Assembly: GCA_002964805.2 (NCBI GenBank)
Contig: PUDQ02000003.1
Coordinates: forward strand, 4,464,001 to 4,528,000
DNA: 64,000 nt
Source of the DNA: Trametes villosa
Taxonomy: Eukaryota > Basidiomycota > Agaricomycetes > Polyporales > Polyporaceae
Direction: 5' to 3'
The position numbers were made by a program, and so were the translations under genes. The notes beneath the pieces are model-generated. The model searched no databases. It was given only the letters and a program-made list of their open reading frames with translations, and was not told where the DNA came from. Positions within the stretch are counted from its first letter, which is position 1. The number at the start of each line of letters is the position of its first letter. Below, piece after piece: positions 21,908 to 33,429 of the stretch.

Positions 21908-23863
21908 TCACCCCGCCGTAAACCGCTCAGCAACCTGATACAGCTCCGAACGATATGGGTCCCAAAAGTTCGAGACTCCTTGTAGCTCCATCTCTTCCTG
22001 TGCATCCTCGTCGCAGCTGCTACTGAGCTCTAGATGCTGAAGCACCGGAGCCCCGCGCGCGAGGCGCTCTTGCAGGCATGCCAAGATCTCCTCTGCCGCG
22101 TTCCAGTCCCAATCCCATCCTCGCAACTCCAGGTGTGTAAGACGTGGGCAACGCATGCGCACATTCGGCCCTTCATCTCCCTCCGTCTCCGACGTCGAAT
22201 GAGATTCAGAGGAGCCGGCTAGGCACTGGATGATGATGGGGGCGAATTCGCTGTCATACGAGGTATGGCCAAGGGTAAGCTGCTCCAGCGCAGGGAAGGA
22301 GTCGTATATGAATTCCCAGGTGGCGAGAGCGACGGTCTCCAGCTCGCCCGTGATGCTGAGCCTTCTCAGCTCGGTGTCTCCGATAGCGCTGAGCAAATCG
22401 GGCAGCTGCTGCAGGCTGCTGTCCAACAGGTCGTCCTCCGCAACAACCTCGGGGTTGTAGTCGATTTCGAGTGTGTAGGAAGCACGGTGAGAGATGTCCA
22501 ACGCGACTTGACTGGTTTCGCCGTCGACTTTGACGCTTGCGCGGAGAATGGGGCACACGCCGAGAGGTAGTAGATTGCGATCGGGTGGGAGCAGGGATGA
22601 AAACAGAAGGTGAGTGTCTTCGGAATGTCTACAATCCCCAGTGAGCATGAAATGACAACCGTCTGGCGTGCGCAGACAAGAAATCAGGCGGACAATGTGG
22701 GTGGGCGTAGCGGAACATACGAGATGGCGCAATGTGGGAAGTGTGATGATACGTTCGGGAATTCTGGGAGTCTGGGTCGATAACACGGCGGAAAGGACGT
22801 CGCGAAGGACAAGGCGACGGAGTAGTTTGCCCTGCTCGAGGACTTCCAGGAAGTCCGCAAACGAAAGGGTGGGGGCTGCCAGTCGACAGGCCGTAAGCTC
22901 CAGGGACTCCAGATTGGCCAGGAGGGATTTAGTCCATGCCAGCGACAGTCCTGAGAGAGCGAGAGATCTGAGTTGAGGATAGTTGTCGCCAGTAATGATC
23001 ATACTAGCCAGTTCAGCATGCCTCAAGCCCGACGGCTGTGACATATGCCTCGGGAGTATAGCGAGGTCGAGAAGAAGAGGGAATGGGCGGGCTAGTAATC
23101 GTTCAATCGCCTTCGCGATCGGGGTGGCGTACACCTTCAGGCTCTGGATACGGCTGGTGTGTTCCAAGAGGACTCGTGATATCGCCGCCTGGGCGTCCCA
23201 GCTGAGGGCTAGCTCCACGTTCAGTGGAGCTGTTCGCGACCGCTGTAGCGCGATTTGGAGCCACGACGTTCCCTTCGTAACCCTGATGGTACTCCAAAAG
23301 ACCGCTGCACATCGTATAACGAAGCACCAGTGGCGACATACGCCCATCAACCCACATACGCCCACCGGACCCTCGAACAGCCGTTCCTCCAGGGGTCTGA
23401 GCTTTCCCTTGTAACGCACTGAGCTTTGCGGGTAGAGAAAGTATTTGAATACTTCCAAGAGAACTTCGGTAGGGAGCGCATGGATGGGAAGGTTTGCGTT
23501 CCACATCGCCTTCAAGCCCGACAATTCGCGCTGGAACTGTACTCGTCGGACGCGGACATCCAGCGCTCCTACTTCAAAGTAGGGAGCTACGGCCGTTTGA
23601 AGGTCGATGTGAGGGGCGGGCAGGCCGTATAGCGGGGGATAGCGATCTTCGTCTAAGAGGCTGGGTGATTCGGAGGCAGACTCGGGATCCGTGGAGGTCG
23701 GTGAATTGGACGGCCTGTATCCAGGTCTCTTATCAGATATGGAGACGGAAGCATCATAGCAATGTGCTGATCTCACCGGTCGCTCTCTTCGTCTGAAGAC
23801 ATGGGAGTTGTCCTGATGGCCAGCGGAGAGCAGCCCGCGGCCGGTGATGAAGTATTGCAACAA
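21908..23863 (-). CDS. F-box protein FB2
   Basis: Predicted SCF adaptor of up to 651 residues in one open frame. The F-box stretch NLPIHALPTEVLLEVFKYF is followed by GVCRHWCFVIRCAAVFW, which departs from the family consensus (ALIRNDTAFW in FB1), so Skp1 contact may differ. The family N-terminal motif appears as SLLDEDRYPPLYGLPAPHIDL. The C-terminal half holds leucine-rich segments ending near ELSSSCDEDAQEEMELQGVSN. The first roughly 45 residues (MLQYFITGRGLL onward) have no counterpart in the other copies and may be 5' UTR or intron read-through; no better ATG is in frame before the family motif, so a short upstream exon is possible. Frame is intact. Substrate unknown. Confidence 0.77.
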   Translation of the reverse strand: MLQYFITGRGLLSAGHQDNSHVFRRRERPVRSAHCYDASVSISDKRPGYRPSNSPTSTDPESASESPSLLDEDRYPPLYGLPAPHIDLQTAVAPYFEVGALDVRVRRVQFQRELSGLKAMWNANLPIHALPTEVLLEVFKYFLYPQSSVRYKGKLRPLEERLFEGPVGVCGLMGVCRHWCFVIRCAAVFWSTIRVTKGTSWLQIALQRSRTAPLNVELALSWDAQAAISRVLLEHTSRIQSLKVYATPIAKAIERLLARPFPLLLDLAILPRHMSQPSGLRHAELASMIITGDNYPQLRSLALSGLSLAWTKSLLANLESLELTACRLAAPTLSFADFLEVLEQGKLLRRLVLRDVLSAVLSTQTPRIPERIITLPTLRHLVCSATPTHIVRLISCLRTPDGCHFMLTGDCRHSEDTHLLFSSLLPPDRNLLPLGVCPILRASVKVDGETSQVALDISHRASYTLEIDYNPEVVAEDDLLDSSLQQLPDLLSAIGDTELRRLSITGELETVALATWEFIYDSFPALEQLTLGHTSYDSEFAPIIIQCLAGSSESHSTSETEGDEGPNVRMRCPRLTHLELRGWDWDWNAAEEILACLQERLARGAPVLQHLELSSSCDEDAQEEMELQGVSNFWDPYRSELYQVAERFTAG

Positions 23864-23869
23864 GGACTG

Positions 23870-25128
23870 GTTAGCTTGGCGCCCGTTCGACGCTGGTTAA
23901 ACGCCGGGCCCGGGCCAAACACGCGAGATTCCTGATTACTCTTCTTGCGGCACCCTAGCCTTGGTCTATGCAGCAATCTGAGTAGCAGAAATTCTGCGGT
24001 GTTATTATCAGGCTGAGGTCAGAGTTAATGCGGTCGTATCAATCGTCGATGGGTCGGTGCACTCCGTTCGTACATCGACGGTACCGGTGCTAACTACTGA
24101 CGCAAATACATCGACGCCAGGGTCCGCCCGTCACGCCAGCCTCCGTTGCACATGCGCTCGACCGTGAACACCACGCCCCCGATCAACCCCCCTGCTCTTT
24201 GGAGTGCTCGATGGTCTCTCGGCCTCGCTGCGGGACTCTGCCACGCAAGCGGCGCCTGCTACCGCCCGGGCACACCCGCCAGCCTGCGCCGCCTCTTCTA
24301 TTGCCCTCTGCAGCTTCTCCGCCGCACGGAAACAGCACCGGAGGTCCGACGCCAACAACTCGACTTCGCAGGCCCGCTCTCCTGCGCTCAGGTGCCGCTC
24401 GCGCCACTCCGCGCGTCGTCCACGAACGAAGTGAGCGGATCGAGTTTTGACCATTGGAAGTGCTCACTCACCTTCAACATCGATGCACGGCATACTACTC
24501 CGCAGTATGCAGCAGCCTGAATGAAGCCACGAATGCGCCACGGCATCCAGCAGCCCAGGACCGCGTTACCCTCTGCTGCTGGGCTCGCTCCCGAACGTGC
24601 GTTAGCCGCCGTCCGGGACGCGCCTCGAGAGGACTGAGCGCACGTCCTTCCCTTTGGTGCCCACTGCAACAAGGTGAGTGGACGAACACCGTAGGAGCTG
24701 AATGCTTACTTTGTCGTGAGCAGGGCTGACTCTGCCGAGGCCGCTAGAGCCCGCTGGTGGGCACTGCACCGCGTAGATGACATGCTGAGAGATTCCGAGC
24801 GCGCTCGCGAGCATGCCCAGCGCAAGACCGTTATTTCCTGGTACGTTTACGCGAGTCAGTGTTTGGTAGGTTAGCGCGCTCCTATAGCGGCGTTCTCGCG
24901 CGCGCATGCTACTATTGGCATGTTCGTAAACGTCGTGAGCGCACGACGAGGTACCTCGAGGAGTATCTGATTGAAGGGAAAGCCTTTCCGTCTGGATTGT
25001 TGCTGTCTGAATTGGGTTCATCTAGGGTTTTGTCATACACCGTTGTATGATATTCTCACAGCGCGGCCCTACCATCGGACGTCGCGTGCAAGTATGTCGT
25101 ATTCTGGCACGTCATTCGACCCGCCGCG
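23870..25128. other. Spacer between FB2 and FB3 with a possible minus-strand exon
   Basis: A GC-rich open stretch on the minus strand (about 24,454-24,131) encodes a helix-prone segment containing RACEVELLASDLRCCFRAAE, and a good donor (AAG followed by GTGAGT) lies near 24,470. No domain is recognised and no full gene can be drawn. The remainder holds nothing I can support. Confidence 0.25.
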
Positions 25129-26802
25129 TCAAACCACCGCGACTGAGAACCGCTCAGTAAACTCTAGAAACCTCCCTCGATAACGCTCCCAAAAGATGTC
25201 CTGAATCGCCTCCCCGGGTTCTGCATCCTCTTCCTGCGCGAAGTCCCAGTCGAACTCCAAGAACTCGAGCTTCGGCGCCCCTGCGGCGGCGCGCGCATGT
25301 AGACACGCTAGGATGGCCTCGGCCGCGTCGCGATCCCATATCCAGCCTTCCATTTCGAGCCGCTTGAGGCGCGGAAGGCATACGGATTTCTCTCCGTCGC
25401 CCCCTGTGGCCCCGGGTGAGTGCACAAGGGTGGATAGACAACGGGTGATGACGGGGGACTCGGAGAAGACCCCATCGCCGTGGGTCCCCAAAACCAAGGA
25501 CTCTAGCGCGGGGAAGGACCTGTAAAGGAAGGCCCAGGTGTCGGGCGAGATATTATGCAACAAGCCGCCGATGTTGAGCTTCCGCAAGTCGGTGTGTCCG
25601 AGGGCGCCCAGAAGGGCTGGCAACTGGAGTAGGCCTCTCTCCAACCAGGTATCCCAGTCGTCTTGGGAGGAAAGGAAGGCCAGTGTATACGAAGCACTAG
25701 GGTGGAAGCGCAAGTACACGTCGTTGATTCCGGCGCCGACTTCAATGTGTACAGAGAACAACGGGGATGGCGCAAATGGAAGGCGAGATCGGTCCTGTGG
25801 GAGTAGCGATGCATATATGAGGTCGGAGGTGACGTCGGCGTCGCTTTCGGCGAGCGAGAAATTGCACCCGTCGGGAGTGCGGAGACACGAAATCAGGCTC
25901 ACGATGTGGCTAGACGTATCATGACAGATGAAATTTTGCAGCGCGGTTGATGTTATGAAGCGTCCTGTAGGTGAGGCAGACTGAGTCGACAGCGCGGCGG
26001 AAAGGAAGTTGTGCAGGTGGACAACACGTAGTCGCTGGCCATGTTCGAGTACGTCCAGGAAATCCGTAAACGAAAGCAATGGGGTCGAGAGCCGGCAATC
26101 CGTTAGACGCAAGTTTTCCATGTTGGCCAGAAGCTGCTTCGTCCAAGACACGGAGATTCGCGTGAGATCGAGTGATTCCAACCGAGGACAATTCTCGTTG
26201 AAAAAGTGGGTTGCTCGGCTGGAGGGCGGCCGTTTTGAGTTGAAGTATTGCGGGGTTGAGAGGTGACGGAGGAGAGGGAGGGGGTGGGCAAGTAACAGCT
26301 CAAGGGTTCCGGGGGTCGGAAACTCGTTGACGCGAAGGGATCTCACACGAGCGGCATGTGGATGGAGAAGTCGGATCGCCGCGTCGACATCACATCTAGG
26401 ATCCAGGTGCACGGAGAGCGGGGTCGCACGCGAGCGGCGTAGGGCGACCTCCATCCACGACGTTCTCTTGCGAACGACGATGGTACTCCAGAAACCTGTC
26501 GCATTTCGTATAAGAGCGTGCCAGTGTCGACATACGCCCATGAGGATCGCCCAAGGCCGCTGTCGGAATGTTGGTGCTCTGGATACGTCTTGGAACGGCG
26601 GCGCAAGAAAGTACTTGAATATCTCTAGGAGAACCTCGGCAGGCAGCGCGTGGATCGGAAGGTTCGCGTTCCATAGGGCCTTTGAACCCAGCAGCTCGAA
26701 CTCGAATTTTTGTAACCGAGCGCGGAGGTCCATAGCTCCTGCTTGAAAGTGCGAGGCCACCAAACGTTGGACATCGAGACGAGGTGGTGGTAAGCCGTAC
26801 AT
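25129..26802 (-). CDS. F-box protein FB3
   Basis: Predicted SCF adaptor of at least 557 residues. The F-box runs NLPIHALPAEVLLEIFKYF to GVCRHWHALIRNATGFW, with the charged DT of most family members replaced by AT. The ATG at 26802 falls inside the family N-terminal motif. Upstream codons on the same frame read ATLEEDLPGP just before MYGLPPPRLD, which matches LLDEKLPGPFYGLP of FB1. The real start therefore probably lies in a short 5' exon spliced to a CAG acceptor near 26,865. The C-terminal leucine-rich half is open to the stop at 25129. It stands tandem to FB2 in the same direction. Substrate unknown. Confidence 0.77.
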   Translation of the reverse strand: MYGLPPPRLDVQRLVASHFQAGAMDLRARLQKFEFELLGSKALWNANLPIHALPAEVLLEIFKYFLAPPFQDVSRAPTFRQRPWAILMGVCRHWHALIRNATGFWSTIVVRKRTSWMEVALRRSRATPLSVHLDPRCDVDAAIRLLHPHAARVRSLRVNEFPTPGTLELLLAHPLPLLRHLSTPQYFNSKRPPSSRATHFFNENCPRLESLDLTRISVSWTKQLLANMENLRLTDCRLSTPLLSFTDFLDVLEHGQRLRVVHLHNFLSAALSTQSASPTGRFITSTALQNFICHDTSSHIVSLISCLRTPDGCNFSLAESDADVTSDLIYASLLPQDRSRLPFAPSPLFSVHIEVGAGINDVYLRFHPSASYTLAFLSSQDDWDTWLERGLLQLPALLGALGHTDLRKLNIGGLLHNISPDTWAFLYRSFPALESLVLGTHGDGVFSESPVITRCLSTLVHSPGATGGDGEKSVCLPRLKRLEMEGWIWDRDAAEAILACLHARAAAGAPKLEFLEFDWDFAQEEDAEPGEAIQDIFWERYRGRFLEFTERFSVAVV

Positions 26803-26809
26803 TGGGCCA

Positions 26810-27557
26810 GGTAGGTCTTCCTCTAGGGTGGCAATATAGATGCACGCCAGCGGGGAGCGTGTCCTGAGTGAAAGGAGAGTTTTGTGTTAGGGCCATAGGC
26901 ATTCAAGTTGAAGTACTATTTCGATGATCTTACGGAGTCTGCTCTTCATCGGGTGGCATGGTGGTGTAGGAATCGCCGACGTCCGCGCGATGAGAGTAAG
27001 AGGCAAGAGGATCTGCTCACTTCACGCGTGAGGGGCGTTGGCCGTATGCCTGTTGGGAATAACGCGAAAACAAATGGCTTTGCGACTTGTACTTGCCATT
27101 GTAACTTTGTAAGTATACCGACTACCACCTATTAATCTAGACCGCCCCAAACGTACCCAGGGCGCCCGTACACAGCAACTTGTGCATCTCGCAGTTGTCA
27201 CTTGCCTCAGTAAAAGTCACTCTCAATGTTTTGTCGTCTCTGTCGGAACACCCGACTGAACGGAGAAAATGCTCCGGAGATCCATGTTGGTATAGCAGTC
27301 GTACAAATGGAGTATTGTTGTAAGCAGCAGCATATGCAAAGCGCGCGTTCCGAGCCGTCAAAAAGAAGGGCATAGTGGTCTAGCCTAGGGTCAACCGGCC
27401 GTACTAGAAGTTGGAGGGGAAGAGGGGGCCGGTCGGGAAGCGCGAAATAACCGAGTATATGGCGATTAGTTGAAGGAAAGCGGGGAGGAAAGCCGGGATC
27501 CGGAACCATAGAACACACAGAACAGTAGTAGCGCGCCCGGACCTGTCGAAACAATTG
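26810..27557. other. Spacer between FB3 and the kinase gene
   Basis: No gene seen. It should contain the FB3 promoter and 5' exon on one side and the 3' UTR of the kinase on the other. Confidence 0.4.
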
Positions 27558-30500
27558 TCATAGCTTCAACTCCGTCAGCACTCGCCGCGCCAGCATGTGG
27601 TATTGCCAGCCGTCCCCGCTCAGTCTTCGGAACTGGATGCCGTGCAGTGGCAACCAGGGCACCTGCGGGACAAGAAGGTGTCAGCATCTTGTCGCGCGTC
27701 AAGGCTCACAGCCTCCGTACCTTCACGACGTTGATCTCGAACCTTACAGCGAGCGAATTCGCACCGATGGTCTCGAACAAGTTGTGGTCCACCTCCCCGG
27801 TAGGCAGTGGCGACAGCAAGGTGGGCTGTGGACTTGCCGCGAAGTCGCGGGGTATAGGCGGCAGGTTCTTGCCCTTCGGTGACTGCGAGGGCGGAACCTC
27901 CTCGGCCGCGCCCACGTTCTCCAGCGTATCAGAGCGCGCGGCCTCCACCGTGGCCGTATGCGCGTTGGAGGAGACATGGAAGAACGACGACGAGGCGCTG
28001 CTCGCCGTCGTGCTGAGCGTCGTGCCGCCAGAGGGCCGGCTGGGAAGCTCCTTGTCCTTCGCATCGCGGTCCCGCTCGCGGTCGCGGCCCAGCATGCCAA
28101 ACGAGCGCTTCGAGCCCTTCTTCGTGATTGTGCGCTTGTTGTCCTCGTGCGAGCTCGTCGACGGCCGCTTCTGGTGGCCCGACGGCGCGGGCGGCTGGAT
28201 GGAAGACACGTCGATGGACGGCATGTGGATGCACTCGAAGCCCGTCTTCGTCTCGCGGTACTGCACCTGCATGCGCGCGAGCACGCGCTTGATGTCCGTC
28301 TTGATCACCTGCGGCGACTTCGTCGACGTCGTCGCAACACTAGCAACGATGTCAGACTCTTATCCCTTACGTAGCCAATCTAATGGAGAGGTACCTGAAC
28401 AGGCCCTTGAGGTATACCGGCTTGAAGTCCTTGTCCTCCCCCTGGGACTCCTCGCCCTTCGGCACGTCGTCGACGCCGTTCTCGCCCGGGGGGTCCTCGT
28501 TCTCCGCATGCTCAGCATGCTCGTCCTCCTCGTCCATGCGCCCAAACAGCCGATCTGGCAGGGGCTTAGTGAGCCCATACGAGTTGCCCGTTGACGGCCT
28601 GCGGTGGCGCCCGATCGTGCCCCCCACCCCAGACATGAGCGCCGCGCCCGTGCTGCTCCTCCGCTCGTGGCGGTTTGAGCGGCCCTGCGGGTCCAGGATA
28701 GTCGCCGCGCGCCTGTGTATCGAGCCCACCGGCTGGCTCTGGCTCTGCGACATCGTGCCCGTGGGTGTCGGCGACCCGCTCTGGCGCCCCTCCTCCGCCG
28801 CCGTGCCGTTCACGCCGTTCTTCGCGGGCTGCTCGCTCTCCGGGGGCTCCGTCGACGCGCGCGGCTGCGCGAAGCTCGTCAGGATGCTCCCGCGCTTCGT
28901 CGGCGTGCCCGCCCGCCGCGAGTCGTCGCCGCGTCCGCCCAGGAGGCTCCCGAACTTGCGCACGAGCGTCGCCCCGGCCGCCAGCATGATGGGCGTGCGC
29001 GGTTCCTGGGGTACCGAACTCGGGGCCAGCGGTGCGTGGCGGCTCCAAAGTGTCCCTCCGCGAGCGCACCGTTCCGTGCTCGGTCACCTCGTCGGGCCCG
29101 CCGAAGCCGAACATGCCGTGCCATGGACGCTGGCTCAGGCTGTGACTGCGGCGATGCGCGGTGCTTGCGGGCTCGCGCGGCATCGACATCGACATCGACA
29201 TCCGTGCGGGTGTGGCGGACACCGACTTTGGCAGAGACGCTCCCTGCGGGCCGTCGCCCCGCTTTGGGACCGCGAGCGCCGCATCACGCGCACGGGGTTG
29301 CGGGAAGCTCGACGCAGTGGGCGAGGGCGTCGCGGGGGTGACATCGTACGAGAGACCCGAGTAGTGGGACGTCTCGGGGGCGGGAAGGCGGGGGAGGGGC
29401 ATGCTGTAGTCCGGCTTGCCCGTGATAGGGGGATCCCGCTTGCGAACAGAGGGCTGGGAGAGCTGCTTCGCGGAGGTAGGGGGCTGCACGGGCGCGTCGC
29501 CAGAGAGGGCGTCCGGACGCGAGCTTGATTCCAGGGACAGCTGGGAGCTCGCGAAGTGGCCCGGACCATACACCTTCTCCCGCTCCATCTTCTCCCGGAC
29601 GAGGAAGTAGATCGAGATTAGGGGGGAGAAGCCATACGTCGGATCAGCTGGCTCGCGCTGAGTCTCGAGGAGCGAGGAGTTGGACAGGTGGGACTGCGAT
29701 CCAGGAGGGGACGCCATCGGTGTCGTTGGTGGCGAGGACGAGGGAGAGAACAGCTTGCGACGGTAGAAATCGAATCCGGAGAACCGCTTGGCCTTCTTCG
29801 ACGGTGACTGGTCTACCCGTGTGGTAGACGTAGAGAAGCTGCCGTCATGCGAAATGGCAAGGGAGGAGTTGGAGAAGGACTCGCCCCAGCGACTGTGCCC
29901 GTTACGCCCGTTCGTCGACCGCTTCCGCTCCCAGTGCTGCACGGCCCGGTAGTACGCGTCGGACTCAAGCACCTCGATGAGCTTCTGCTCGATCTCCTCC
30001 TCTGTTCCGAACTCGAAGCCCTTCATCCCCTTGATGACGCTCCGGTCGAGCTCATCCGCACGGAGGGGTTCGCGGTGCACCAGGTGGGAATCGGGAGCGC
30101 CACGGAACCCACGCACCATCCAGGGGTGGCTCAGCACCTCCGTTAGTGACGCTCGCGCAGCGGGATTGGTAACAAGCATCCGCGTGAGTAAATGCTTGCA
30201 CTCTAATGCTTCATCAGCGAAATGCGGCGGTCATCAGGGAATGGTATACGTACCTGCGCTCAACCACACGGGGTATTCCACCAAACCCCGCTTGATCTTC
30301 GCATGCAGTGCTGGCATGCTCTGATCGTCGAAGGGGACCTTGCCACATACCAGCACATATAGCACGACGCCGAAACTCCACACGTCCACCTCCGGACCGG
30401 TGTAGACCTTGGCGTTGAGGAGCTCCGGCGCAGCGAAGTATAAGGAACCACAGAATGTCGCGAGGTGATCGGCAGGGTTGTACAGATTCGACAGACCGAA

Positions 30501-31462
30501 GTCGATAATCTTGATGTTCCCCGAGTGCGAGATGAGAATATTCTCTATCTTGAGGTCTGCCGATTCCCATGAGCACCCCCGCCATTCGCAGATGTCGTCA
30601 CGACGCACCTCGGTGTACCACGTTGTTCTTATGGCAGTAGTCCAATGCGCTCCCAATCTGCCGCGCGAACTTGCGCGCGACACGCTCCCGCAGTCGGCCG
30701 TGGCTGATGATGTAGTCGAGCATTTGGCCCCCGCTGACGTACTCGAAGACCATGTAGTAGTGGTGCTGGTGGATGATCATTTCGCGCATGCCGCAGATGT
30801 ACGGGTGGTGGAGGAGCATCGACAGCGCGGCCTCGCGGATGGTGCGAATCTCCTTCGAGGCGTCCTTCGACGCCTGCTTCGCCGCCGCCTCGCTTGTGGG
30901 GCCGTTCGCCGACCCGCTCGGCGGGACGCGGGGGAGGATTTTGACCGCGAGCTGGCACGAACGTTACACTCGGGGACAGACGGGCACCGCAGGAGGACCG
31001 TGCACTGACCTTCTCGCCCGTGATGTTGTGGTGCGCGAGCTTGACCTTGCCCATGCTCCCCGCCCCCAACGTCTTGCTCAGCGTGTAGTCCCCGAGAATC
31101 CGTGTCCCGCTGCGTGCCTTGCTCGACGAGCCGCCCTCGGTGCGGCCGTGGCGGCCGTCGTCGTGCCTCTGATCGCGGTCCGTCGTCGGCGGCGGGGCGT
31201 ACGCCTGAGGTGGCATTGACACCGGCCGCGGTTTCTGCGCAGCCGACGACGACCTCGACGGCGCGTACCTCTCCGTCCTCTCCGTCCTCTCCGTGCGATC
31301 CATGCTAGGTATCTGTCGTTCTCGGTCGGGCGTCGGGGCTGCTATGGGCTTCTGGGTAATGGGCACGTCGTATTCAGGGCCAGCGACCATGCCCCCGTGG
31401 GAGGGCGTGATTGAGCCTTCTTGAGCTGGAAGAGATGAGAGACCGGTCGGAAACGTCGACAT
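27558..31462 (-). CDS. KIN1: Kin1/MARK-type serine/threonine kinase with KA1 domain
   Basis: A CAMK-group kinase of the Kin1/Kin2/PAR-1 family, which in yeasts acts in cell polarity and exocytosis at the cell cortex. Exon 1 (31462-31011) holds a serine/proline-rich leader and the glycine loop GAGSMGKV. Later exons carry AVKIL (ATP lysine), the [10 protein letters not shown] catalytic loop split by an intron after [10 protein letters not shown] and the activation segment [15 protein letters not shown] long low-complexity linker follows with an MSMSMSM tract. The C-terminal KA1 domain contains [21 protein letters not shown], split over the last pages of the gene, and ends [17 protein letters not shown]. 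One inferred intron of about 64 nt with a GTGCGC donor near 29,070 is needed to link two frames. All catalytic residues are present; the gene seems intact. Confidence 0.88.
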
Positions 31463-31469
31463 GAACCGC

Positions 31470-32001
31470 GGCAGCGGTCGTGGTGGGCGTCGAGGGCGGC
31501 GAGGACGACTTTGTCAACGGCGGTGGTGGGGGTTGATGGAGGAGTTTAGTGCCCGCGAAACGAGCGCCTTATTCAATAATTCCGCGCCTCCGGACTCCCA
31601 TTTCACTGAATCACTCGCTCGCGACTTGGCACACTTATTTGAGTAAATCCTGATCACAATGTACATGTACAGTAGACCAACAAGACCCAGGTATCTAGGG
31701 TATCCTACAGGAAGGATGAGGGACGTGGCAGAGGGCGAGGTTAGCGCCGTCCGTGGGCGTGGCAAGGAGAACTCTCAAACTCAGTACAATCCCACGAAGC
31801 GGGCTAGCGGGGTTGGGACGGTCATCAGAGCATGACTATGTCCTCTTAGTCGCCTCCAGTATGACAAGCAAGCGGGACGGAGCGCTCCCTCCGCTACGGG
31901 CTCACTGTGAAGCGGGAGCATAAGCTGCGGTCTGACTGGATAACGAGAATAAACTCACGAGCGACGGAACTCTACACCATTTGTCTCCACATGTGCCTCC
32001 G
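31470..32001. other. Spacer between the kinase gene and Spc1 gene
   Basis: The divergent position suits the kinase promoter on the right of its start; no further gene seen. Confidence 0.4.
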
Positions 32002-32798
32002 TCACTCAGACTTGGTCTCTTTCGCAGGGAGCCACGTAACTGGGTGACGGTTGAATATGGGCCATGGGGGGAGGACGACCTGGGGAGAGCGAGCGTCAGT
32101 GATGTCATATAAGCGGGATTCAGGGCGGCCAGAGGATGGAGAATATGCGCCAAGTCTCGACCTCCCTTCAGGCTGATCTTCAATGATTGGCCGGCGAACA
32201 TCGGACGGAAACATAGCTCCAACCCTAGCCCATGCGACGCACGCGGAGGCCGATAGGCACCATATGCTGCGGACGGCGACGCAGACCCGGCAGGTTAACC
32301 ACTATTTCACGTATAGTGCGCTCCCCAGCAAGTGGAATATATGTTCGTGCACGATCCAGGGAAGGGAGATAATGGAGGACACACGGCAGTGCCAGCGTAT
32401 TCTCCCTATATCTCCTTTTGGTACCGGTAGTTGACAAGGAGCAGTACGTGGTAACGCACGCGCGTGTATCCAGCAGTCATAGGCCCGGAATTGAGGACTC
32501 ACCAGGCTCAGAGCAACTACGAATAACGCAAACAGGCCGAATGTTACGCGCAGGGACTGTGTTGCAAATCCTGCCACGAAGGAGGTAGCCTGGAACACCG
32601 GTTTGGGTCACCATGTTACACGCAGAGCTACATGGTGCTTACAGTTGCAGCAATCAATGTATCCCGCGATATCCGCTCGACGAGTTTCTGTCCCTCGAAA
32701 TCCTGGGCTCGAGGCGGATACGTGAGTGAATGCGCTGCTCGGGTGACGGCGGCACTCACGATCTTCCCCTCAACCAGCTTATTGATATAGTCACTCAT
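32002..32798 (-). CDS. SPC1: Signal peptidase complex subunit 1
   Basis: A small membrane subunit of the ER signal peptidase complex (SPC12 family), which supports cleavage of signal peptides. I assembled four exons: 32798-32760, 32702-32643, 32589-32503 and 32079-32002, giving 87 residues in frame throughout. The family hallmarks are visible: DFEGQKLVERISRD near the N-terminus, two hydrophobic segments (AATATSFVAGFAT and FGLFALFVVALSL) joined by a short turn, and the conserved tail LPPWPIFNRHPVTWLP. Introns 1 and 2 are 57 and 53 nt, normal here, but intron 3 is 423 nt, far longer than any other in the window. Length and topology match the family. Confidence 0.87.
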
Positions 32799-32803
32799 TT
32801 GCG

Positions 32804-33374
32804 TCACAGGTTAATCTTGATACAAGGACTCAAAGAGACTGGATGGTGTACTGGTGGACGAAGTTCAGGAGTAAGAGGTGTCTGAGTTCCGAGCGGTATA
32901 CTAATAGTAACACTGAGACGTGGGCGGCAGTACTGGGGCAAGGGATCTCGATCTGCTTCGGCTATAGCCGAACTATCCACGTGGCTTGACCCCTGAGGGT
33001 CTCCGAGATGGCCGGCCCCTCGGAAGGCTTGTCTTTTCGCGACACCAATATAACACAGTTCATTGTTCAGCAAAACACCTTGCCTTCCTGATTCACCTAG
33101 TTGAGCCATGTCTCTGAAGTTGCATCTCCTGTGAACAAGCTGGAAAACGAGAAACAAGCGCAACATCGACAGGATGAGTGGTTACCTTTGCGGGACCATC
33201 GTGATACGTCGTCCTGGGGATAAGACCACAGACAAGAGGCCGGTTCATGCGAACCGTGCGTACAGGTGTGTGCTCGATATTAAGGTCTTCCATCCGGACT
33301 TACCTTCTTCTTAAACTTATGTCTTCCTCAGCATCGCATGGGGCAAGGACATCACGTAGGTAACCTTTGCTCAT
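32804..33374 (-). CDS. Possible small multi-exon gene upstream of SPC1
   Basis: Three well-formed exons join in frame: 33374-33304 (from an ATG, ending RR before GTAAGT), 33213-33186 and 33139-33097, with CAG acceptors and introns of 90 and 46 nt. They encode MSKGYLRDVLAPC, then TTYHDGPAK and LVHRRCNFRDMAQL. A last exon from about 33,025 would run to a stop at 32804, only 5 nt before the Spc1 start, which is unusually tight. The first exon may have upstream coding sequence (TSEKIVAR). I do not recognise a family. Good splice sites argue for a real gene; the unlikely 3' end argues for caution. Confidence 0.28.
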
Positions 33375-33429
33375 GCGTGCAACGATCTTTTCGCTGGTCT
33401 TTGGCCAACTGTACTAGGAATGCCGTTAC

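Noticed and set aside
28383..29528. 381-codon open frame opposite the kinase gene
   Set aside because: It is antisense to the kinase linker and its composition mirrors those Ser/Pro/Arg codons; a shadow frame.
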